In this document: one piece after another, positions 56,376-64,000 of the stretch
Layout: each line of letters starts with the position of its first letter
Numbering within the stretch: the stretch's first letter is position 1
Assembly: GCA_947498765.1 (NCBI GenBank)
Contig: CANMLG010000044.1
Span: 26,969-90,968 of the forward strand
Direction: 5' to 3'
DNA length: 64,000 bases
Source: an uncultured Aquimarina sp.
Lineage (GTDB): Bacteria > Bacteroidota > Bacteroidia > Flavobacteriales > Flavobacteriaceae
Position numbers and translations under genes: made by a program
The notes under the pieces: generated by a model
What the model was told of the DNA's origin: nothing
Databases searched by the model: none
The model's input: only the letters and a program-made list of their open reading frames with translations

Positions 56376-56795
56376 ATGAAAAAATTAATTAGCCTATTTC
56401 TTGTGAGTTTTATTGGTTTTGGTGCTTTTGCTCAGGACACTGAAAAAAAAGACACCCCTGTTGAATCACAAAAAGAAAATGGAGCAAAAATTGAATTTGA
56501 AACCGAAGTAATCGATTATGGTACAATCGAAAAAGGTGCTGACGGTGTTCGTAAATTTACATTTACAAATACAGGTAATGAACCTTTAATTATCTCTAGA
56601 GTATACTCAAGCTGTGGGTGTACTATACCAAAAAAACCTGAAGCTCCTGTAGCTCCTGGTGAAAAAGGTGAAATTGAAGTTAAATATGACACAAAACGAG
56701 TAGGTCCTATTCGTAAAACTATTAGTGTATACAGCAATGCAGATGCTGTTCCATTTCCATTAAAAATCAAAGGAACAATTACAGAGAAAAAATAA
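56376..56795 (+). CDS. DUF1573 family exported protein
   Basis: 139 residues: signal peptide about 1-19 (GFGAFAQ), an acidic linker, and a DUF1573 Ig-like domain of the HYDIN/ASPM type about 45-135 (IDYGTIEKGADGVRKFTFTNTGNEPLII, then SCGCTIPKKPEAPVAPGEKGEIEV). This is one of the most common small exported proteins of Flavobacteriia; function unknown. Transcribed divergently from valS. Confidence 0.9.
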   Translation: MKKLISLFLVSFIGFGAFAQDTEKKDTPVESQKENGAKIEFETEVIDYGTIEKGADGVRKFTFTNTGNEPLIISRVYSSCGCTIPKKPEAPVAPGEKGEIEVKYDTKRVGPIRKTISVYSNADAVPFPLKIKGTITEKK

Positions 56796-56816
56796 TTTAT
56801 ATTAAATTTACAAAAT

Positions 56817-56848
56817 AAAAAGAGATGCTATTCGGCATCTCTTTTTTT
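56817..56848. terminator. Bidirectional terminator
   Basis: AGAGATGC (56821-56828) / GCATCTCT (56835-56842) with A and T flanks, a 6-nt loop and a T7 tract, 21 bp past the DUF1573 stop and before the converging metalloprotease-like gene. Confidence 0.88.
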
Positions 56849-56870
56849 GTTTTATAAATCAAATATTTAT

Positions 56871-58634
56871 TTATAAACTAAATTTTCTATAAAGTAAGTC
56901 TCCATTTGAATCCTCTATTACTAATACATAAGCAGCATGAGGCAATAAGGCTGTAGACAACTCACTTTCATCAACAGCATCTACTAACAGTCGCCCGTTT
57001 AAATCAAAAATAGATAATCTACTCACCACACTTAACGAACTTACTTTTATTGAATTATTTTCTTGAAAAACAATAAATTTAGGTCTTTCAACAAACGTGT
57101 TTATTGATAAACTATCGCAAGTTTTACTTTTAATTACTGATGTTCCTCTACAGAAATTTCCAGTTTTAGAAAATTCAAAATTCTGTTTAGCTCCTTGTAA
57201 AGTATTACTGTCTATATTTCTTGTTGCGCTATTTTCTCCAAAAAAAGTATTAAAATGCATTAGTTGACCTTCATCAATAACATGTCCCATACTGTGCGCA
57301 TGACCTAATTCATGAGTTGCAGTACCTTGAAAATCAACTTGTGCCCCAGAAGGCAAACCTTCTTCAAAATTCCAATTAGGTCGTGAATTAAATGTCATAT
57401 CTACTTCCGACAAATATCCTACAACTTCACCCGACCTTAACTCGCAACCTTCAAAATAACTTATTGTTACTCCCAGTGTACCTGGTTCAATTTCATCACT
57501 ATTTGAAGCTGTTGGCGAAACAAAACGCACTAAATTAACACCATCATCTGTGGCCACATTTAAACTACTACTACCTTCATCAATGGTCCAATTAATACCT
57601 GTTGCACAAATCCAATTATTTACTGATTTTTCAAAAGCAACGACAGCTTTTGAATTTGCCTTAAACTCATTATTATAAGTCCATGTGTAACCACCAACCC
57701 CATTCGTATTTACTAATTTAATACGTACAGTAGTATCAAACTCACCATTATTATCAATATCAAATGTAATATTAGATTCAGAACTCAATACTGTCAAATT
57801 ATTAGTAGAGACAAATTGATTAACTCCACTTTGATCCACAACTCTTATCTTACCAGTACCCGCAAATGAAGGAACTCTTACTTCTATAACACTATCAGAC
57901 CAGCTCAAAATTGAAAAATTATCAACACTCCGTAAGTTAGCTAAACCACCACCTTGATCGGCATCTTCAAAATCAACACTACCAATAGCATCACCAAAAT
58001 CAGCACCATTAATTACAATAGTTTCTCCTGTTCCTGCCCTGACTGTTGTAGGAGTAAACGAATTTATTACTTTAGCACTAAGACTTTTTTTAGCTTTTTG
58101 GGGGGTGCTATTTTGTAACTGCAAAGGTTTTTGCATCAAATTAGATAAAACTTCGTAAAAATCCTCTGTATTTTCAAAACTAAAAAAAGGACTAACTACT
58201 TTATTAGATAAGGTTTCATACTTATAAAACCCTTGAATATCACTGTAAACCTTATATATATTATCCCCAAAAAAACCTTTCAATTTAGATTTATAACTTT
58301 GTAAAAAAAAGACTCCAACACTCCCCTTTTTTAACTGTAAACTAGGGGTAACTTTTTCGGTATTAAAACCGACAGTACCACCTTTGCTAATTACATATAA
58401 ATAATCTTCCTTAAATTCTCCTGAAATTTTTTGAAGCACCTCAATCTTATTTAACGTACAAATATGATTTGTTTGTTCATTTAAATAAGAACGTTTTTCT
58501 ATTACTTTTCCTTCAATCACTAAAGAAGACTCTTTTATTTGCTCTTCAATAGAAATTTTATAGAGCATTTGCTGTCCTTGTATTTGAAAAAGAGCAACAA
58601 AACATGTAATGAGCACTACTATTTTTATCTTCAT
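56871..58634 (-). CDS. Secreted metalloprotease-like protein with IPT/TIG domain and T9SS tail
   Basis: 587 residues. Signal peptide about 1-20 (FQIQGQ); N-terminal domain about 22-180; IPT/TIG domain about 188-283 (INSFTPTTVRAGTGETIVINGADFG); a matrixin/metzincin-like catalytic region about 290-490 with HELGHAHSMGH (His441, Glu442, His445, His451), matching HExxHxxxxxH, where the usual Gly at the seventh position is Ser; and a T9SS sorting domain about 520-587. Probably an extracellular protease. The Met-turn that completes metzincins may be the QLMHF region 7 residues later. Confidence 0.78.
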   Translation of the reverse strand: MKIKIVVLITCFVALFQIQGQQMLYKISIEEQIKESSLVIEGKVIEKRSYLNEQTNHICTLNKIEVLQKISGEFKEDYLYVISKGGTVGFNTEKVTPSLQLKKGSVGVFFLQSYKSKLKGFFGDNIYKVYSDIQGFYKYETLSNKVVSPFFSFENTEDFYEVLSNLMQKPLQLQNSTPQKAKKSLSAKVINSFTPTTVRAGTGETIVINGADFGDAIGSVDFEDADQGGGLANLRSVDNFSILSWSDSVIEVRVPSFAGTGKIRVVDQSGVNQFVSTNNLTVLSSESNITFDIDNNGEFDTTVRIKLVNTNGVGGYTWTYNNEFKANSKAVVAFEKSVNNWICATGINWTIDEGSSSLNVATDDGVNLVRFVSPTASNSDEIEPGTLGVTISYFEGCELRSGEVVGYLSEVDMTFNSRPNWNFEEGLPSGAQVDFQGTATHELGHAHSMGHVIDEGQLMHFNTFFGENSATRNIDSNTLQGAKQNFEFSKTGNFCRGTSVIKSKTCDSLSINTFVERPKFIVFQENNSIKVSSLSVVSRLSIFDLNGRLLVDAVDESELSTALLPHAAYVLVIEDSNGDLLYRKFSL

Positions 58635-58817
58635 TTTCTTTTTTTTTCACAAGTTATTAGTATTTGTAATACTATAAATTACAAAATTGTAGTCTTTATT
58701 CTTATAATTTTTGTAGGAATTTTCAAGAAAAAATATAATTCCTTCCATTTTATATTCACTTCTGTTCAAACTATTATAACATATCTTATTGTTAAAACAC
58801 AAGTAGATTTAAGTTTT

Positions 58818-58958
58818 TTAACAGCCACAATTACCAGTTCCACATCCATTATCTTTACTTTTCTTGTTTGTAGGTTTCCAGAAAAACTTGGTAATCAAAA
58901 AGTATAATGCTCCTAAAAACAATACTAAAACTCCTACATTTTGTATTACTTGATTCAT
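58818..58958 (-). CDS. FeoB-associated Cys-rich membrane protein
   Basis: 46 codons, MNQVIQNVGVLVLFLGALYF and on to a Cys-rich end NGCGTGNCGC. A single transmembrane helix (about 7-24) is followed by a short basic stretch (KPTNKKSK) and four cysteines (39, 44, 46 and one pair-mate within NGCGTGNCGC). Proteins of this size and pattern sit directly after feoB in many Bacteroidota and may act with it in iron uptake. Too short for routine gene calling; the start lies 36 bp after the feoB stop. Confidence 0.85.
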   Translation of the reverse strand: MNQVIQNVGVLVLFLGALYFLITKFFWKPTNKKSKDNGCGTGNCGC

Positions 58959-58993
58959 AAGATAATAGTCGATTTTATTATTTTTAACTTACT

Positions 58994-61102
58994 TTATTTC
59001 AATAATTGATATGCAATTAATGCTGTAACATAAGCCAAACCACTCATAAAAAATAACTGAATTAGCGGCCAACGCCATCCGTTTGTTTCTTTTTTAACAA
59101 TAGCGATGGTACTCATACATTGCATGGCAAAAGCATAAAATAACAATAATGATACACCTGTTGCCAAATTAAATAATGGTGCTCCAGAAACTGGATTAAT
59201 TTCTGCCGCCATTCTATTTTTTATAGTCTCTTCTTCTTCACTACCTACACTATAAATAGCAGCTAAAGTTCCTACAAAAACTTCGCGAGCAGCAAAAGAA
59301 CTAATTAATGCTATTCCTATTTTCCAATCGTAACCTAAAGGAGCCACTAATGGTTCAATAGCTTTTCCCATATACCCTATGTATGAATGTTCTAATTTAT
59401 GACTTGCAATAGCTTGTTCTAAATTTTCTTTCGAATTCTTTTCTAAACTTTCTTTCAGTTGACTTGTTACTATAACTTCTGCTTTTGAAAATTTTTCATT
59501 AGGACCATAACTCGCTAATACCCATAACACAATTGATATTGCTAAAATTATTTTTCCAGCTCCAGCAATAAATGCTTTAGTTTTTTCTATTACATTAATA
59601 GCCACATTTTTAAACAAAGGCCATTTATAGTTAGGCATTTCGACAACAAAAAAGCTTTTATTAGGCATTTTTAAAAACTTGCTCAACAACCACGAAGAGC
59701 CTAATGCCGTTACAAATCCAAGTAAATAGAGTAACATCAAGCTTAAACTCTGATATCCAAAAATCCATGCTACTCGCTCATTGGGAATTACTAGTGATAT
59801 AATTATTAAATACACTGGTAAACGTGCTGAACAAGTTGTAAAAGGCACTACCAAAATAGTAATTAGTCGTTCTTTCCAATTTTCAATATTTCGAGTTGCC
59901 ATAACCGCTGGTATAGCACAAGCTGTTCCTGAAATTAAAGGCACAATACTTTTTCCACTCAATCCAAATCTTCGCATTAAGCGATCCATTAAAAACACCA
60001 CCCTACTCATATAACCCGATTCTTCTAAAATGGATATAAAGAAGAATAAAAAAGCGATTTGTGGAATAAAAATCACTATCCCCCCAAGACCCGGTATAAT
60101 TCCTTCTGTAATTAGACTTGTCAATCCTCCACTGGGTAATTGTGCTTTTATAGTTTCACTCAACCACGCAAAACCTTCGTCAATTAAATCCATTGGATAA
60201 CTTGACCAATCATATATAGCTTGAAAAATAAATAATAATATTGCAAAGAAAATTAAATATCCCCACACTTTATGCACCAACAATTGATCCAACTTAGCCC
60301 TTACCCCTGTTGCCGAAGCCACATCTATAGTCTGAGTTTGCTTAAGAGTTTCGTTTATAAATTGATATCTTTTAATGGTTTCCTTTTGCTGTAAACGTTT
60401 TAAATCGCTCTTCTTTTTGGTATGAAATTCCGAGGCATCTGCTATAGTATTCCTATTGATATTTGCAAAATTAACATCCTGTGTAATAACTAACCATAAC
60501 TTATATAAAGATTGATTTGGAAATGCTCTCTGTAAGCCTTCAAAGTACTCTTTATCAATAACCGAAGCATTCACACAAGGCTCAACAGACAACTTTTTAT
60601 ATGCTGCAATCAATTGTTTTAACTCATCTACTCCTTGCTTTTTACGCGCACTCATTAAAACCACTTTGGTTTTTAACGCTTTTTCCAACGCAGGAATATC
60701 CAAACTAATCCCTTTTCGCTTCATACGATCAGCCATATTAATCACTAAAATCGCAGGAATATCAAGGTCTTTAATCTGTGTAAATAACAACAGATTTCTC
60801 TTCAAATTTTCAACATCACTAACTACAACAGCAACATCAGGATAATCCTTATCTTTTTTATTTAACAACACTTCAATAACCACGTTTTCATCCAGCGATG
60901 AAGCATTTAAGCTATACGTACCTGGCAAGTCTAAAATATGAGCTTTTACCCCTCTTGGCAACTTACAAACTCCCGCCTTGCGTTCAACTGTAATTCCTGG
61001 ATAATTTCCTACTTGTTGATTTAACCCAGTAAGTAAATTAAATACCGAAGTTTTACCTGTATTTGGATTACCAATTAATGAAACATTAATGTGTTTTGCC
61101 AT
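58994..61102 (-). CDS. feoB: Ferrous iron transporter B
   Basis: Imports Fe(II) across the inner membrane. 702 residues: N-terminal GTPase with G1 GNPNTGKT (11-18), G3 DLPGTYSL and G4 NMADR, a helical GDI-like domain, then two Gate regions and about eight to ten membrane segments; SGTACAIPAVMATR and FAAREVFVGTLAAIY are family blocks. It follows feoA by 25 bp and precedes the Cys-rich small protein. Confidence 0.95.
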   Translation of the reverse strand: MAKHINVSLIGNPNTGKTSVFNLLTGLNQQVGNYPGITVERKAGVCKLPRGVKAHILDLPGTYSLNASSLDENVVIEVLLNKKDKDYPDVAVVVSDVENLKRNLLLFTQIKDLDIPAILVINMADRMKRKGISLDIPALEKALKTKVVLMSARKKQGVDELKQLIAAYKKLSVEPCVNASVIDKEYFEGLQRAFPNQSLYKLWLVITQDVNFANINRNTIADASEFHTKKKSDLKRLQQKETIKRYQFINETLKQTQTIDVASATGVRAKLDQLLVHKVWGYLIFFAILLFIFQAIYDWSSYPMDLIDEGFAWLSETIKAQLPSGGLTSLITEGIIPGLGGIVIFIPQIAFLFFFISILEESGYMSRVVFLMDRLMRRFGLSGKSIVPLISGTACAIPAVMATRNIENWKERLITILVVPFTTCSARLPVYLIIISLVIPNERVAWIFGYQSLSLMLLYLLGFVTALGSSWLLSKFLKMPNKSFFVVEMPNYKWPLFKNVAINVIEKTKAFIAGAGKIILAISIVLWVLASYGPNEKFSKAEVIVTSQLKESLEKNSKENLEQAIASHKLEHSYIGYMGKAIEPLVAPLGYDWKIGIALISSFAAREVFVGTLAAIYSVGSEEEETIKNRMAAEINPVSGAPLFNLATGVSLLLFYAFAMQCMSTIAIVKKETNGWRWPLIQLFFMSGLAYVTALIAYQLLK

Positions 61103-61127
61103 AAGTATACTACTTCTAATGCGATGT

Positions 61128-61355
61128 TTAAATTAACTCAATTTCGATCTGCTTTGCTACTTCTTTCCGAATTGCTAAATGAGAACCATTAATATTTAAA
61201 TACATTGGACATGAAAAAGGGGCTACTTGCAACAAGGTAACTTCATTACCTGGCAAACATCCCATTTCGAGTAATTTTAAAGGAATTTCATCTGTTTCAA
61301 ACATTGTAATAACTGCCGACTGCCCCCTCTTTAATTCTGCTAACGTTGTTTTCAA
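61128..61355 (-). CDS. feoA: Ferrous iron transport protein A
   Basis: 75-residue SH3-like cytosolic partner of FeoB. MKTTLAELKRGQSAVITMF, LKLLEMGCLPGNEVTLLQVAPF and YLNINGSHLAIRKEVAKQIEIE are the conserved core. First gene of the feoA-feoB-Cys-rich operon. A well-spaced Bacteroidota-type promoter lies just upstream. Confidence 0.94.
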   Translation of the reverse strand: MKTTLAELKRGQSAVITMFETDEIPLKLLEMGCLPGNEVTLLQVAPFSCPMYLNINGSHLAIRKEVAKQIEIELI

Positions 61356-61381
61356 AGTTTATTTAGATTGAATTGAAACAA

Positions 61382-61410
61382 CAAAAATACAATATAATTA
61401 TGACCTACAA
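61382..61410 (-). promoter_or_regulatory. Promoter of feoAB
   Basis: On the minus strand TTG (61410-61408), an 18-nt spacer, then TATTTTTG (61389-61382) fits TTG-N-TAnnTTTG. It ends 27 bp before the feoA start. No obvious Fur box was found around it. Confidence 0.6.
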
Positions 61411-61464
61411 AATTAGAATTAATAAGATCTGTCAATCACAATATGATTACTTTAATAAAAAACA

Positions 61465-62136
61465 TCATTCTTTACCCAACAACAAATTGATATCTGATAA
61501 TAATTGCTCTATTGCCTTGATATCTGTTCCATCATAATACCCCCTGATTCTTCTTTTTTGATCTACCAATACAAAATTTTCAGTATGAATTAAATCATAT
61601 TTTGAATATGGTGCTGCTTTAGCTACCAAATATGATTTTCGAGCCAAATCATATAATTCCCTTTTTGTTCCTGTAACTAAATTCCATTTCGTTACATCCA
61701 CTTCTTTTTTAACCGCATATTTTTTTAATTGAGAAACAGAATCCACTTCGGGCATTACCGTATGAGATAACAACAATACCTGCTGCTCACTTTTAAGCTT
61801 TTGCTGAAGCAATCCCATATTCTGTGTCATTTTAGGGCAAATTGTTTGGCAAGTGGTAAAAAAGAAATCAGCTACATATATTTTATTCTTATAATGTTGC
61901 TCAGTAATGGTATCTCCGTGTTGATTTACTAATTTAAAATCTGCTATTTTATGATATTTCCGAATTTCTTGCATAGTAGAATCAACCAATTCAATATTTA
62001 CTTGTTCGGGTTCGTAAATACGTAATACTCGTTTTGGTTTTAAAGCATTATAAATTAAAGCAATTATAATTACCGATATAACTAAAAGAAATATCCCAAA
62101 CTTTTTATAAGGCGCAAAAAAACGAACTATACTCAA
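61465..62136 (-). CDS. SCO family copper chaperone-like protein
   Basis: 223 residues, membrane-anchored by helix about 14-32, periplasmic thioredoxin fold. Copper-binding CxxxC is present in FFFTTCQTICPK (C96, C100), and H184 in LIHTENFVL completes the site seen in Sco1. Role: metalation of cytochrome c oxidase CuA or redox signalling. No oxidase gene is adjacent. Confidence 0.9.
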   Translation of the reverse strand: MSIVRFFAPYKKFGIFLLVISVIIIALIYNALKPKRVLRIYEPEQVNIELVDSTMQEIRKYHKIADFKLVNQHGDTITEQHYKNKIYVADFFFTTCQTICPKMTQNMGLLQQKLKSEQQVLLLSHTVMPEVDSVSQLKKYAVKKEVDVTKWNLVTGTKRELYDLARKSYLVAKAAPYSKYDLIHTENFVLVDQKRRIRGYYDGTDIKAIEQLLSDINLLLGKE

Positions 62137-62277
62137 CTTACATTATTTTTTTACAAAAATAAGATCTATTATTTGATATAAGCTATTGAACATTATTTAA
62201 AAGTCTTATATTTTTAGTCACTCTTTGCTAGTCTTAAAAAAGTAAGTTTCCTTATTTTTGCTCAAATTTATTTTTGA

Positions 62278-63588
62278 ATGGAACTTCTTTTTAGAATTGG
62301 ACAGGTTATTTTAATGTTGTCTATTTTAGTTATACTGCATGAGTTTGGACATTATATTCCTGCTAAACTTTTTAAAATTAAAGTAGAAAAATTCTTTTTA
62401 TTTTTTGATGCCAAATTTGCGCTTTTCAAAACCAAAATAGGTGAAACCGTATGGGGTATTGGATGGCTTCCACTTGGTGGTTATGTAAAAATTGCCGGAA
62501 TGATTGACGAAAGTATGGATCGCGAACAAATGGCACTACCACCAAAACCTTGGGAATTCCGCTCAAAACCCGCCTGGCAACGCTTAATTGTAATGGCTGG
62601 AGGTGTGATTGTTAACTTTTTTCTAGCCTGGTTTGTCTTTACCTGTTTACTTATTAGTAATGGAGACAGTTATATTCCTACCGATAAATTAAAATACGGC
62701 ATTGAAGTTAATGAAATTGGAGAAACTCTTGGTTTTAAAAATGGCGACAAAATTTTAAGTGTCGATGGTAAACCTGTTAAAAAAATGAGTACTGCTGTAC
62801 TTGAAATTATACTTGGCGAACAAGTTACTGTATTAAGAGATGGACAAAAAAAACAAATTCAAATTACAGACGAAAATAAAGAACTGTTATTCTCAAACTT
62901 ACAAACGCCTTTTATAACAGCTCGTTACAAAACAATCCTAGGTTTTATTGGCGAAAAAACAATAGCTCAAAGTGTAGGTTTAGAAGTAGGAGATATTATC
63001 CATACCGCCAATAACAAACCTGCCACCTATTGGTCTGAGTTTGCAAACCAAATAAAAGCAAGCCGTGGAGACACTTTAAAAATTGGATATACCAGAAACA
63101 ATCAAAACTATTACAAAAAAGTATTTATTCCTAAAGATAGTATTTTGGGAGTTAGTCCTCAAAAAATGGACTTGATTATTACCGACCAACACACTATTGC
63201 TAGTGCCATTCCTGCTGGTTTTACAAAAACCATACAATCATTAACGGATCAAGTACGTCAGTTCAAAGTGATTTTAAACAAAAAAACTGGTGCTTATAAA
63301 CAAGTGAAAGGTCCTATTGGTTTAGTAGAACAAATGCCCAACCAATGGAACAACACCTATTTTTGGTCCATTTTAGCCACTTTATCGGTTTGGCTAGCCT
63401 TTGTTAACCTATTACCTATTCCAGCCCTAGACGGAGGACATATTATGTTTTTACTTTATGAAATTATATCTGGCAAAAAACCTAGTCAACGCATTTTAGA
63501 AATGGGACAAATGATTGGCTTTTTTATCATTCTAACACTTATGGTATTTATTTTTGGAAATGATATTTGGAATTTAATCAAAGGTTAA
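62278..63588 (+). CDS. rseP: RIP metalloprotease RseP (site-2 protease)
   Basis: Membrane-embedded zinc protease that cleaves anti-sigma factors and signal-peptide remnants. 436 residues: HEFGH (21-25) in the first helix, two PDZ domains (about 135-205 and 205-290), and the third zinc ligand in NLLPIPALDGGH near the C-terminus. A TATTTTTG -7 element sits at 62253-62260, 18 bp before the start. Complete. Confidence 0.94.
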   Translation: MELLFRIGQVILMLSILVILHEFGHYIPAKLFKIKVEKFFLFFDAKFALFKTKIGETVWGIGWLPLGGYVKIAGMIDESMDREQMALPPKPWEFRSKPAWQRLIVMAGGVIVNFFLAWFVFTCLLISNGDSYIPTDKLKYGIEVNEIGETLGFKNGDKILSVDGKPVKKMSTAVLEIILGEQVTVLRDGQKKQIQITDENKELLFSNLQTPFITARYKTILGFIGEKTIAQSVGLEVGDIIHTANNKPATYWSEFANQIKASRGDTLKIGYTRNNQNYYKKVFIPKDSILGVSPQKMDLIITDQHTIASAIPAGFTKTIQSLTDQVRQFKVILNKKTGAYKQVKGPIGLVEQMPNQWNNTYFWSILATLSVWLAFVNLLPIPALDGGHIMFLLYEIISGKKPSQRILEMGQMIGFFIILTLMVFIFGNDIWNLIKG

Positions 63589-63653
63589 AATTCTAAAAAA
63601 TAACCAGTTAAAAAAACAGCTAAAAATAAATTCAAAAAAAGTTTAAAAATATT

Positions 63654-63683
63654 TTGCAGTAACCTTAATCCGTTATATATTTG
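63654..63683 (+). promoter_or_regulatory. Promoter of tRNA-Asn
   Basis: TTG (63654-63656), 19-nt spacer, TATATTTG (63676-63683), a full match to the Bacteroidota promoter, about 106 bp upstream of the tRNA. The transcript should carry a processed leader of roughly 100 nt. Confidence 0.65.
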
Positions 63684-63789
63684 CACCCGCAACGACATAA
63701 AAACAATCTTTTAAATAGTTGCCCAAAAGTTAAATGCTACGTGAAAGCTGATAATTTTCACACTTTGAAATACAGTTCTATATGAACAT

Positions 63790-63863
63790 TCCTCCTTAGC
63801 TCAGTTGGTTAGAGCATCTGACTGTTAATCAGAGGGTCCTTGGTTCGAGCCCAAGAGGGGGAG
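63790..63863 (+). tRNA. tRNA-Asn (anticodon GUU)
   Basis: 74 nt. Acceptor TCCTCCT/AGGGGGA with one U-G pair, D arm GCTCAGTTGGTTAGAGC, anticodon stem CTGAC/ATCAG-type with loop holding GTT, T arm TTGGTTCGAGCCCAA. Discriminator G. The flanking CA could be part of an encoded CCA but CCA is not complete. Confidence 0.95.
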
Positions 63864-63870
63864 CAAATAA

Positions 63871-63907
63871 GCCCAGTAAGACATCGTTTTTACTGGGTTT
63901 TTTCTTT
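63871..63907 (+). terminator. Terminator after tRNA-Asn
   Basis: CCCAGTAA / TTACTGGG stem (63872-63879 and 63890-63897) with a 10-nt loop, then T6-C-T5. Ends the tRNA transcript 8 bp after the tRNA. Confidence 0.88.
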
Positions 63908-64000
63908 TTACACAAGTTTTTTCGGATCAAGTAATATTATTGGGGAGTAGCCAAAATTAAGCATATAATTTAGTTAACCTGTAGAGGAAGAATTTTACAT

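Noticed and set aside
1..64000. Prophage, insertion sequence or integrative element
   Set aside because: No transposase, integrase, phage structural genes or matching direct repeats were seen; the accessory cassette at 42-47 kb has no mobility genes.

Overview
The window is one contiguous, AT-rich chromosomal segment from a member of Bacteroidota, most likely a flavobacterium. The reasons are several proteins with type IX secretion (T9SS) C-terminal sorting domains of both the SVYPNP type and the gliding-associated type B, a TonB-dependent receptor paired with a DUF4249 lipoprotein, DUF1573 and CPNCWG-type small proteins, promoter-like TTG-N18/19-TAnnTTTG elements in place of sigma70 boxes, and the linkage birA / rsfS-ftsH-LUD-cdsA-psd-ACBP. 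No prophage, insertion sequence, CRISPR array or rRNA operon was seen. Two tRNAs are present: Pro-GGG and Asn-GUU.

Layout. 1-8.2 kb: lgt, a membrane-anchored AraC-type regulator, a secreted multidomain GH5 glucanase with CBM3, and a TonB receptor/DUF4249 pair. 8.2-15 kb: a secreted GH2 beta-galactosidase flanked on both sides by 18-20 bp inverted repeats, a WecA-like sugar-phosphate transferase, and a CPNCWG protein translationally coupled to a carboxypeptidase-regulatory-domain protein. 15-25 kb: tRNA-Pro, prfA, a sirtuin, a YfiR-type hybrid sensor kinase convergent with two CheY-like regulators, a decayed gene, yaaA, rluD, a PASTA protein, ddl and coaD. Two related heptanucleotide tandem repeats sit directly after yaaA and ddl. 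25-32 kb: a zinc-ribbon membrane protein, a small lipoprotein and a 1785-residue secreted mosaic (propeller, TSP3, HYDIN-like, malectin, kelch, T9SS). 32-42 kb: SulP transporter, NUDIX, pyrE, SRPBCC, birA, rsfS, ftsH, LUD protein and the phospholipid genes cdsA and psd, ending in an acyl-CoA-binding protein. 42-47 kb: an accessory cassette with an HxlR regulator. 47-64 kb: a giant T9SS type B adhesin-like protein, valS, a DUF1573 protein, a secreted metalloprotease-like protein, the feoA-feoB-Cys-rich iron uptake operon, an SCO protein, rseP and tRNA-Asn.

The most unusual item is the gene at 43762-46974. It encodes, in one chain, an indoleamine 2,3-dioxygenase (IDO)-like heme domain, a P450-reductase-type FAD/NAD(P)H module without a flavodoxin domain, a cytochrome b5 domain and an unrecognised helical C-terminus. 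This looks like a heme dioxygenase that carries its own reductase, resembling the separate P450 reductase/cytochrome b5 partners implicated in reducing mammalian IDO1. It lies in a likely three-gene operon with a CGWC DsbA-like protein and an orphan protein, facing a divergent HxlR-type (often redox-sensing) regulator across an intergenic region with operator-like repeats. Its substrate cannot be read from the sequence.
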